The position numbers were made by a program, and so were the translations under genes. The notes below the pieces were generated by a model. The model saw only the letters and a list, made by a program, of their open reading frames with translations, searched no databases and was not told where the DNA came from. From Leucobacter insecticola (lineage in GTDB: Bacteria; Actinomycetota; Actinomycetes; Actinomycetales; Microbacteriaceae), in assembly GCF_011382965.1 (NCBI RefSeq), contig NZ_CP049934.1, forward strand, positions 1,674,001 through 1,738,000: a stretch of 64,000 nucleotides of DNA, given 5' to 3'. Each line of letters starts with the position of its first letter. Within the stretch, counting starts at the first letter, position 1. Below, one piece after another: positions 1 to 7,204 of this stretch.

Positions 1-2
1 GT

Positions 3-884
3 GTCAGCGATCTGCTCGCGACCGTGCTTGTGCTGCTCGGGATCGTGGTGCTCCTGGTGGCGGCGGGTTGGTTGATCGTGTGGGCCGTACTTGATCAGTG
101 GGACACGCTGCAGGCGAAGGCCGAGGATGGTTTTGCGCAGGTGCTCGACTGGGTAAAGACGCTGCCGTTTGCGCCCGACGCCGGGCAGCTGGCCGAGTGG
201 CGCGAGAGCGTCGTGGACTTCTTGACGAGTTCCCAATTTGGCTCCGGTGCGCTCGCCGGGGTCGGCGCGATCACCAGCTTTGCGACCGGCTTCGTGCTGC
301 TGATCGTGGTGTTGTTCTTCTTCCTGAAGGATGGGCCGACCATCTGGGGCTTTATGCTGCGGCCGTTTTCCGGGCGCGGGCTGGAACGGGCTCGCCGCGT
401 TGGAGACACCACGGTGGCCACGCTCGGATCCTATGTTCGTGGCACCGCCGGAGTCGCGGCGGTGGACGCCATCGGCATTGGCATCGGGCTTGTGATCCTG
501 CAGGTGCCGCTCGCCCTGCCGCTTGCGGTGCTCGTATTTGTGCTCGCGTTTATTCCTCTCGTTGGTGCGACGGTCGCCGGGATCCTCGCCGCGCTTGTCG
601 CGCTGGTTGCGAACGGGCCGCTGAACGCGGTGCTGGTAGTTGCGGTGGTGGTGCTCGTGAATCAGCTCGAAGGTAACCTGCTGCAGCCGGTGCTGATGGG
701 GCGCGCGCTCAAGCTGCACGCCCTCGTGATTCTGCTCGCGTTGACCATTGGCACGCTCACCGGCGGAATCCTCGGCGCGGTGCTCGCCGTGCCGGTCGCC
801 GCGGTGGGTTGGGGGATCGTGAAGATCTGGGACGGCCCCGAGTTGCCAGCACGATGGGCGCGAGAGCACGAACCGCATGCTTGA
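3..884 (+). CDS. AI-2E family transporter (5' end outside window)
   Basis: The reading frame is open from the first bases of the window, so this is the C-terminal part of a longer protein (usual family length about 350-400 residues). It holds several strongly hydrophobic helices and the conserved family segment VNQLEGNLLQPVLMG near residue 215, typical of the AI-2E/YdiK/PerM superfamily of polytopic membrane proteins. Such proteins are annotated as exporters of autoinducer-2 or as Na+/H+ antiporters, but the substrate is unknown in most actinobacteria. The 3' end overlaps the next frame by a few bases. Confidence 0.85.
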   Translation, partial: VSDLLATVLVLLGIVVLLVAAGWLIVWAVLDQWDTLQAKAEDGFAQVLDWVKTLPFAPDAGQLAEWRESVVDFLTSSQFGSGALAGVGAITSFATGFVLLIVVLFFFLKDGPTIWGFMLRPFSGRGLERARRVGDTTVATLGSYVRGTAGVAAVDAIGIGIGLVILQVPLALPLAVLVFVLAFIPLVGATVAGILAALVALVANGPLNAVLVVAVVVLVNQLEGNLLQPVLMGRALKLHALVILLALTIGTLTGGILGAVLAVPVAAVGWGIVKIWDGPELPARWAREHEPHA

Positions 885-1344
885 GGCGGCGGGAGTTACG
901 GTCTCTCTTGACGGCTTCACTCTGCTTCCGGAGACCTCGCTCACGCTTGAACCGGGATCCTGTGTCGCGGTGCGCGGCGCAAACGGAGCGGAAGATGATC
1001 TCGCGCGGGCCGGAATGCTGGGAGCGACGGCGCTGCTGGTGGCGACGGTATCGTTGCAGTCGTGGACGCGCGGCCTCGCCGTCGCGGCGGAAGGCGTGGG
1101 GTCGCCGGTGCTACTGCCATCGTCACCGGGTGGGCTGCTTGCCCGCCACCTGATCGTGCCGTTCGGGCTTGCCGCGGTTTCCGTGCTGGCGTGGCTCGGG
1201 ATCAGCGGTGTGCTGCTTGGTGCGCTGTGGGCGGGTGCCGCGGCAGGCGAAGGGAACGGTGCGCCGGTGATGTGGGCAGTCGCGATCTCACTCGCGGTGA
1301 TCTCCGGGCTGGTGTTGTGGGCGCGCGGGAGGCTCGGTGTTTGA
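877..1344 (+). pseudogene. Chimeric ABC transporter remnant (ATPase N-terminus joined to membrane segment)
   Basis: The first ~36 residues read like the start of an ABC ATPase, ending in VAVRGANG where the Walker A loop (normally GxxGxGKT/S) should continue. Instead the frame passes into GAEDDLARAG and then a hydrophobic region with three to four likely membrane helices (about residues 45-150), like the end of an ABC permease. The lysine and Ser/Thr of Walker A, the Q-loop, signature and Walker B are all absent, so it cannot bind ATP. The simplest reading is an internal deletion that fused an ATPase gene to a downstream permease gene. The frame stays open through the join, so a small membrane protein could still be made. 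Confidence 0.6.
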
Positions 1345-1485
1345 GGTGGCCGCAGTCATCCCACAGCGCGGAAACACGATGACGCGCCGTGAAGGAATCT
1401 GACTTTGCGTGATTCGTTTGCGTATGCCAAGATAGATGAGTTGCTACGGCAGCGGGGAGTAATCTCAGCGCCGTGCAACGCGACC

Positions 1486-1558
1486 GGCCCCATCGTATAG
1501 CGGCCTAGTACGCTGCCCTCTCACGGCGGTAACGCGGGTTCGAATCCCGCTGGGGTCA
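1486..1558 (+). tRNA. tRNA-Glu (anticodon CTC)
   Basis: The sequence folds as a 73-nt tRNA. The acceptor stem is GGCCCCA/TGGGGTC with one G-U pair. The anticodon stem CTGCC/GGCGG encloses loop CTCTCAC with CTC at 1520-1522, and the T-arm contains GGTTCGAATCC. The discriminator is A1558. CCA is not encoded in full (ACCG follows). A strong hairpin terminator lies directly downstream. Pieces of its 3' half recur at 1708, 6784 and 6871, so the locus looks like an integration site. Confidence 0.93.
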
Positions 1559-1564
1559 CCGGTT

Positions 1565-1594
1565 CGAAAGCCTCACCTTCGGGTGGGGCTTTCG
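1565..1594 (+). terminator. Intrinsic terminator of tRNA-Glu
   Basis: A perfect 13-bp stem with a TTCG tetraloop (arm CGAAAGCCTCACC) sits 6 bases after the tRNA. The same hairpin, in whole or in part, is repeated at about 1722-1751, 5569-5599 and 6890-6921. Confidence 0.85.
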
Positions 1595-1629
1595 TTGTAT
1601 CGCGGGTGGGGTGGGATTCGAACCCGCTT

Positions 1630-1770
1630 GCGGGTTGCGGCCGGTGGGCCCGCCGCGGCCTGCGCGGAAACGCGGTGCGTTTCCTTGCAAGCAGTCCGCG
1701 CCCGCTGGGGTCACCGGTTCGAAAGCCTCACCTTCGGGTGGGGGTTTCGTTGTATCTGGGGTGGGGCGGG
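1630..1770. repeat. tRNA-Glu-associated direct repeat, copy 1
   Basis: A 141-bp unit made of GC-rich palindromic sequence, then the last 15 bases of tRNA-Glu (CCCGCTGGGGTCACC) and its terminator hairpin. It is nearly identical to 6800-6941: one extra G at 6811, one substitution near 1691/6862 and otherwise matching. With the intact tRNA it brackets the IS-rich island, which resembles att-site duplication by a tRNA-targeting element. No integrase gene is visible. Confidence 0.8.
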
Positions 1771-1775
1771 GTTAC

Positions 1776-3067
1776 GGCTTATAGGCCAAAAAGAGTGGAT
1801 GGAGTCGGGCGTGTCTCACCCTCGTCCGGCCCAGCCGCGGCGTAACCAGAGCCCTTCGCCTTGGTCGAGGCCGGTGTCGTAGAGCGCGGTTCCCGGGTCT
1901 GGGGTCGTGTGTTCAGGGCGGGGTAGGCCTGATGACTGTGGCTCGTGTTCGGAGAGAACCTTGGCTGGATCTGGAACCTCGGAATGCATGTACAGCCACC
2001 ACTCGATCGCGCGGCGTTGGTGTTCTTCTGGCATGCCTCGGTGGTGGCGAAGCATTGCCCGCATTTGGGAGTTGGTTCCCCCTTCAATCTCGTTCGTTGT
2101 TACGGGCGCTCGAAGGTGTTGAAGATCGGGGTCGAGGAACGTGAATAGGTGTCCTTTCTGGATCACTCTGCGTAGTACCTGGTGCCCTGAACGTAGCCGT
2201 TGGTGCGTGTACCACCACTGTTGTCCAGGCTTCGCCCACGAGGGCACCTCGATACCGTCCTTGCGGTAGGTGCGTGCTTTCGTGAGGTGTAAATGCTCGC
2301 TCTCCCACGCCAGCAGAAGCCGCGTCCAGGCTTCGGCAGTGTCGACGGTTTTCACGCTGGTGAGTTTCTTCGCGAGCCCCCACAGTCCCTTCCCGGCAGC
2401 CGTTTTTGAGCGGGTCGTGACGTATTTGCGGACGTTGCGTTGGAGATGGACGAGGCAGCGTTGCACGCGAGTTTCGGGCCAGTGCTCCCTGAGTGCGGCG
2501 TGCATGCCGGGGCCTCCGTCGCACACCACCAGGTGTGGGGGTGGGAGCCGTTTCATGAGCGCGCTCCAGGCGGCGTACCCCTCGCGGGAGCACCATTGCG
2601 CGGCGACCACGGCTCCGCGGTGTGTGGCGACGAGGACACACCAGCCGGTACGGAGGTTGAACCCATCGATTTGGATGACGTCGTAGATCACCCCGGTGGC
2701 GGGTATGCGTGGGCGTAGCTCCCAACACCAGGCGATGTGTCGGCGGAACGAGCGCCCTGTTTGGGTTCCATCGAGAACCGCTTGCTCGTGTTTACCCAGG
2801 AGCCAATCGATGAACGTTCGCAGCGTGAACAACTGGCTGCGATCGGGGCGTTTACGGAGTGATGAAGCTCCGCAGGTGGGGCATTTCCAGCGTTGGTTCC
2901 CGGCAGCATTGCGGCCGTTCTTTACCAGTTTTGTTTTGCATATCACACAGAGAGAGGGGAAGTGTTGTTTGCCACAACTAATCGTCACGGACATTAGCGA
3001 CCCTTGTTTTGCCGCGTGGTTACGCGGCTAGATTAAGATTCCATCCACTCTTTTTGGCCTATAAGCC
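1776..3067. mobile_element. Insertion sequence A, IS1249-like (IS256 family), complete
   Basis: A 1292-bp element. The 28-bp terminal inverted repeats (1776-1803 and 3040-3067) are perfect and begin GGCTTATAGGCCAAAA. The 8-bp target duplication GGGGTTAC flanks it exactly (1768-1775 and 3068-3075). The duplicated target is itself the outer end of insertion sequence B, so A jumped into the terminus of B and is the younger insertion. It carries one transposase gene on the minus strand. Confidence 0.9.
1816..2994 (-). CDS. IS1249-like transposase (IS256 family)
   Basis: 392 residues. The N-terminal zinc ribbon has the pattern C-x2-C...C-P-T-C-G (CVICKTKL ... CPTCGASS), followed by a mutator-type DDE catalytic domain. 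Likely acidic residues lie in QIDGFN (about residue 110), VCDGGPGM (about 160) and NEIEGG (about 305). The fourteen residues around WWYTHQRLRSG and the C-terminal LYDTGLDQGEGLWLR are shared with the second, interrupted transposase at 3108-5476 (about half of the residues match by eye). The frame is uninterrupted, the terminal repeats are perfect and the target duplication is intact, so this copy may be active. Confidence 0.88.
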   Translation of the reverse strand: MSVTISCGKQHFPSLCVICKTKLVKNGRNAAGNQRWKCPTCGASSLRKRPDRSQLFTLRTFIDWLLGKHEQAVLDGTQTGRSFRRHIAWCWELRPRIPATGVIYDVIQIDGFNLRTGWCVLVATHRGAVVAAQWCSREGYAAWSALMKRLPPPHLVVCDGGPGMHAALREHWPETRVQRCLVHLQRNVRKYVTTRSKTAAGKGLWGLAKKLTSVKTVDTAEAWTRLLLAWESEHLHLTKARTYRKDGIEVPSWAKPGQQWWYTHQRLRSGHQVLRRVIQKGHLFTFLDPDLQHLRAPVTTNEIEGGTNSQMRAMLRHHRGMPEEHQRRAIEWWLYMHSEVPDPAKVLSEHEPQSSGLPRPEHTTPDPGTALYDTGLDQGEGLWLRRGWAGRG

Positions 3068-3659
3068 GGGGTTACCGGCCAAAACGTGTGGATGCGGTTG
3101 GGCGTGTCTAGTGTCTGCCGCCCCATCCGGTGCGTAGCCAGAGACCTTCCTCACTGCTGAGCGCGGTGTCGTAGAGGGCTGGACCTGGGTCGGGTTCGGT
3201 GAATCGTGGCCGTTGTTTCTGGGGCGGCGCGATGGCTGCTTCGGTGATCATTGCCGGTGCGGTGTGTAGGAGGCCTGCACGTTCAACGAGCACCCATTCT
3301 GCGGCACGTTTTTGGTGGTCGATTGTCATGCCTCGGTGAAGGCGGAGCGTCTGCTTGATGAGGGCGTTGATCCCGCCTTCGAGACGGCTTGTTGTTTTGG
3401 GGCCTCCGGCGGTCAGATAGGTGAAGAGGTGGCCGCGGCGTTGGAGTTCCGCGAGGAGGTTGTACGCCTTTCTGAGACGGTCGTGGGTGTACCACCATTT
3501 CTTCCCGGTGGGTGAGTCCCAGAGCCCGCCAGGGAGACGTTTCTTTGCGTAGGAACGTTCTGTGGTGAGGTGACCGTAGATGCTGTGCCAGTCGTTGAGT
3601 TGCTGTAACCAAGCGACTGCGTCATCGGTGTTTGTCACCCGGCGGAGTCGTTTCCCGAG

Positions 3660-4868
3660 AAGGGGTATCCATTTAGCTCCCGTGACCCACTACCGATTCA
3701 GCGGTCAGCACGCCAGGGCCTACCAGCAGAACCAATGTCCAGTGACCCCGGCTGGCGACGTGGCCCCAGCACTCCCCTCGGAGACACCAATTTCGCTTTT
3801 GAATCACGCACCAAGTCCCGATAGGTGACCTGCTCGTGAGCGACCGCGCGTTGCAGTAGCCGCAAGAACAGTAGGCCGCGCTGCCGACTATGTCTTCGGT
3901 TAAGCCGGAACACGAACTCATCCAAATATTCTGGAAGATGCGCTGCGGTTCCAGCTCCTTGATAGGTGCCATCGATCAGACGTTTCACGAGCGAGAACAG
4001 GCGGTGGACCGCTGGCAGTACCTCGTGTGCTGGTTTCCCTGACGCAGACACATTCACCGGGTCATGCACGTACCCGTCAAGCGCGCCAGGGTACGCAGTC
4101 CATCCATCAGAGATCACGGTGGAACCCAACGCAATGTTCGCGGTCACGAAGTTCCGCAAAGAACCAGTCGAGGCATCAGGAATGACTGCGAGACGAGCCC
4201 GCCCCCACCCCGCATCCGTGTATTCGATCGCTCCCGCAACCAAGGTCTTCCCCTTCGCGCCACGACCGGGGCTTCCGGGCCTCGGACCCCAAAGAAGGTC
4301 TCGTCGACCTCGACCACACCTGAAAGTTTCGCCGCAGGATCAGGCTTCATCACTTGTCGGAGCTTACCGAGCATCGTCCAAGCTGTCTGATAAGACGAGA
4401 TCGGGAGTACCCGGTGTAGATGCGCCGCCGAGACGCCACCTTTCGGGCTCGTCATCAGCCAGATCGCCTCAAACCACACCGTGAGCGGGATCCTCGTCTT
4501 CTCGAACAGTGTGCCCGCAGTCGCTGAGATCTGCTTCTCACAGTCACGACATCGATACCGGCCGGTCTTCTCACGCCAAGAAGCCGTGGCCTGACAGTGT
4601 GGACAGACGAACCCGTCCGGCCAACGCAGCCAGGCAAGATAGTCCAGACACGATGCGTCATCAGGGAACCATGCCCGAAACTCGGCCGCGTCACCCGGGT
4701 AATCGTGCCCTGGGACAGGATGACCCTGCAACGGGACATCGGTATTATCGACCATTGACGACACCCCTTCTTGGTGTAGTCCACGCCCCGGGCTGTTAGC
4801 GCAGCGCCGGGGTCTTTCAACGTTTAGCTCAGAATACAGGCTTCACGGGAGCTAAATGGATACCCCTT
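3660..4868. mobile_element. Insertion sequence C, IS1595-like, inserted in element B
   Basis: A 1209-bp element with perfect 26-bp terminal inverted repeats beginning AAGGGGTATCCATTTAGC (3660-3685 and 4843-4868). The 8-bp target duplication TTCCCGAG is at 3652-3659 and 4869-4876, as usual for this family. It encodes one transposase on the minus strand, broken by a frameshift. Confidence 0.88.
3698..4764 (-). pseudogene. IS1595-family (ISXO2-like) transposase, frameshifted
   Basis: The N-terminal frame (4764 to about 4275) has a zinc ribbon (CPHCQATAS ... YRCRDC) and catalytic motif VVEVDETFFG. The second frame (about 4275 to 3698) continues with GSPGRGAKGKTLVAGAIE, SDGWTAYPG and HRLFSLVKRLIDGTYQG. 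The frames join near 4275, where one extra base (C on the plus strand) would restore a single ~355-codon gene. As printed the transposase is not made whole. The defect resembles the one-base-short runs elsewhere in this window, so it may be a sequence error rather than decay. Confidence 0.8.
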
Positions 4869-5627
4869 TTCCCGAGTTCAAGCAATGCTTGGCCTGCGGG
4901 GGTGCGGGGCCGGAGAGTGAGGTGGGTTCTGAGGTTCATCCAGATGTGGAAGAGGCAGCGCTGGGTGAGGGTGTCTGGCCATTGTTCCCGGATCGCGGCA
5001 CGTACCCCTGACCCGCCGTCACAGATCACGACGAGCGGGGCAGGGATCTGCCTGAGGAGTGCTTCCCATGCGGCTTGAGATTCGGTAGAGCACCATTGCC
5101 AAGCGAGGGGTATCTGGTGTTCATCAGTTGCGATGAGCAGACACCAGGAACCGATGTAGGTGCCGTCAATAATCACATATTTGGGTGGGAGTGTGACTGT
5201 CGGCAGACGCGGGGTGATGCGCCAGCACCAGGCGGCCTTCCGGCGAAAGGATCGGCCAGTCTGGGTGCCGGTGATTTCTGGTTGAGAGTGTTTCCCGAGG
5301 AGCCAAGTGAAGAATCTGTCGAGTTGGTGTTTGCGGGTGACATCGTCGCGTTTGCGGGAGGTTGAGGCTCCACATGAGGGGCATTTCCAGCGTTGGGTGC
5401 CGGCTGCTGTTTTCCCGTTCTTGACGAGCTTGATAGTGCATAGCAGACAGGAGGTCGTGTTTGATGGTTTGGGCACAGTTAAGGGTGTCGGAGCATAACG
5501 ATCCCTGTTTTACCGCGTGATCATGCGGCTAGATCAAGCTTCCATCCACACGTTTTGGCCGGTAACCCTCGAAAGCCTCACCTTCGGGTGGGGCTTTCGC
5601 TGTATCGGGTTACCCCCATCATCAATA

Positions 5628-6199
5628 TCAGCACGCCGTCTCAGAAATGTAACGCCGGAGACGTTCGGCGAACTGCGGCGCGCCGGCGTTCGAGATCGCG
5701 TTCGCTAGCACCGTCGCTGTCATGGGCGGATTCTCCTTCGCGCTTGCAGCACGAGCGAAGGACTCGACCACCGCTTGACGGCGATGTGTCAATATGTCAC
5801 AGAGAAATGCGTCTGAGGTCATCACCTCCACCTCGGCGTGAGCAAAGGCAGGGGTGCGGAAGTCTTTGACGTTCCGCGTCAGGAGTACATCGACATCGCC
5901 GTGGATGTACGCCGCAGCATGCAGGCGGTCGCCGGGATCAGGAGAGAGGTCGTCTGTGACCCGATGCCGGTACAGTTCCGGGGCGATGCGGTAGCGACCG
6001 AAGTGCGCGCACCGCATCGCTCACCGAGAGCGCTGATTCCGGCGTGCGCACGCCTTCGCGGACGATGACCTGCTCCCATTCGTCCAGAAGCTCGTCCGTC
6101 CAGACCCAGGTGAAGAGGAAGTCTTCAGACAGCGAGAGCAATACGTCCATGATCGTGAATGGGAACAACTCGCTGGGTGTCGATGAAGACCCGTTGCAT
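5628..6199 (-). pseudogene. PIN-domain toxin, two frameshifts
   Basis: The start ATG at 6199 is 12 bases after the antitoxin stop and reads MQRVFIDT. The homology then continues in another frame (ELFPFTIMDVLLSLSEDF, about 6179-6020) and then a third (AHFGRYRIAPELYRHR ... DRLHAAAYIHGDVDVLLT, about 6016-5628). The order of motifs (FIDT, TDELLDE, then LTRNVKDF) is that of VapC-like PIN RNases paired with helix-turn-helix antitoxins. The breaks lie near 6180 (one base too many in ACACCCAG) and 6010 (a CGCGC run). Unlike other broken genes here, a single added G or C does not repair it, so it may be truly dead. Confidence 0.7.
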
Positions 6200-6211
6200 G
6201 CGGGCCACGCG

Positions 6212-6592
6212 CTACACCCCGAGCGCGGCGCGGATCGCATCGCCACCAGCGCGGCGCTGCTCTCGCTTGGCTGCGGCATCCAGCACATCCTGCACGCGGA
6301 TACGACGGTGACGGCTACCTGGCAGTCGGCGGAAGGGGAGCATACCATCCTCGCAAAGTCGGTCGACGAACTGACGAGTCACTCCCATCATCTCCGCAGC
6401 AGCGGTGGGTGTGACCTCTTCTTCAGCCTGCATTACTACGACCCGCGCCCCGTGCGCGACCGCATCGAGCATCGCGCGCACCGCAGTCTCGACCCGAGTA
6501 TCTCCGTGCAACCGCTCCGCGAGACTCTTCGCGTCGGATCGCACAGCGGGGTCGACCGGGTCGAGGGTGGCGGCGAGTGCATGGGTTGTCAT
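6212..6592 (-). CDS. Helix-turn-helix (excisionase-like) antitoxin
   Basis: 126 residues. The central part reads EEVTPTAAAEMMGVTRQFV followed by RLCEDGMLPFRRLPGSRHRR, the winged helix-turn-helix of excisionase-family proteins that act as antitoxins for PIN toxins. The gene lies 12 bp upstream of the broken PIN gene on the same strand. A possible promoter lies just upstream: TTGTCA (complement of 6622-6627), a 16-bp spacer, then TAGGAA, leaving a very short leader. The antitoxin frame is intact although its toxin is not. Confidence 0.75.
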   Translation of the reverse strand: MTTHALAATLDPVDPAVRSDAKSLAERLHGDTRVETAVRAMLDAVAHGARVVVMQAEEEVTPTAAAEMMGVTRQFVDRLCEDGMLPFRRLPGSRHRRIRVQDVLDAAAKREQRRAGGDAIRAALGV

Positions 6593-6783
6593 GGTGCTAT
6601 CCTACTCCTAACTGCAATAATGACAACTTGCGAAAGTATGCCTTCCGGCGGCGGCAACGTGGCAGTATTTTGGCAGCGAACCCCGACGACATAAGCTTTC
6701 CGGCCGCACTCGACGCATTCGGGAGGCTCGGAAACGTCGGCGAGTCCGGGGGTGAGCAGGTCGATCCGGCCACTCTGAATCCT

Positions 6784-6806
6784 CTCTCGCGGCGGTAACG
6801 CGGGTT
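6784..6806 (+). repeat. tRNA-Glu 3' fragment fused to repeat copy 2
   Basis: About 23 bases match the anticodon-to-T-stem part of tRNA-Glu (CTCTCrCGGCGGTAACGCGG) with one mismatch. They run straight into the GC-rich repeat. This is a partial, non-functional tRNA copy at the right end of the island. Confidence 0.75.
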
Positions 6807-6941
6807 GCGGGCCGGTGGGCCCGCCGCGGCCTGCGCGGAAACGCGGTGCGTTTCCTTGCAAACAGTCCGCGCCCGCTGGGGTCACCGGTTCGAAAGCCTC
6901 ACCTTCGGGTGGGGGTTTCGTTGTATCTGGGGTGGGGCGGG
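6800..6941. repeat. tRNA-Glu-associated direct repeat, copy 2
   Basis: Second copy of the unit at 1630-1770, again containing the last 15 bases of tRNA-Glu and the terminator-like hairpin. It marks the probable right edge of the island. From 6942 to 7204 there is no gene, only AT-richer DNA leading into the surface-protein gene. Confidence 0.8.
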
Positions 6942-7204
6942 ATACTGATTCTGACAGTAACCGAATATGCATAAACAACCAGTCTCAGTTCGATACCCAA
7001 TGGGGTCCGAGGTGGACTGAGGGCTTCAGAGGTGGGATTGCCTCTTTCTTTGCCCCTCGGTGCACGCTGGTTTCGTAGACCTTCCAAGGTACAGGTCAGG
7101 GCATTACCCATAAATAAGATAGACTACGAATGTCGTATATATTTCACGCGGGGTGCAGGGTGAGTGTTTCCCTCGTTTTGATCCGGGAATGAGGGTGTAT
7201 CTAC
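6942..7204. other. Gene-free leader of surface protein 1
   Basis: No coding frame is supported here. The last ~50 bases (GTTTCCyTmG...GGAATGA.GGTGT before the ATG) resemble those before the second surface gene at 9649, so the two genes probably share translation or promoter signals. No clear -35/-10 pair could be assigned. Confidence 0.4.

Larger units (their letters stand above)
3108..5476 (-). pseudogene. IS1249-like transposase of element B, split by element C
   Basis: The N-terminal part (5476 down to 4869) carries a zinc ribbon (CLLCTIKL, CPSCGAST) and the first catalytic motifs IDGTYIG and CDGGSG. The C-terminal part (3659 down to 3108) carries SRLEGGINAL and the conserved tail LYDTALSSEEGLWLR. 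Deleting element C plus one 8-bp target copy leaves 1152 bp, exactly 384 codons, with the join reading ELGK-RLRRVTNTDD. The gene was therefore intact (383 residues, against 392 in element A) before the insertion. The tail of the N-terminal open frame (GIHLAPVKPVF) is read from element C. Confidence 0.85.
3068..5567. mobile_element. Insertion sequence B, IS1249-like, interrupted by element C
   Basis: The outer repeats begin GGTTACCGGCCAAAACGTG at about 3070 and end with the complement at 5567. They share the layout of element A's ends but not its sequence. Element C (3660-4868) lies inside with an 8-bp duplication. Removing C and one copy of its target leaves about 1283 bp, the same size as element A. 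No clear target duplication flanks B: CTCGAAAG follows on the right while the left flank is GTGGGGCGG, so one side may have been rearranged. Confidence 0.8.

Noticed and set aside
4144..4243. Programmed frameshift in the IS1595-like transposase
   Set aside because: Members of this family normally use one frame, and no slippery heptamer is seen at the join; a mutation or read error is simpler.
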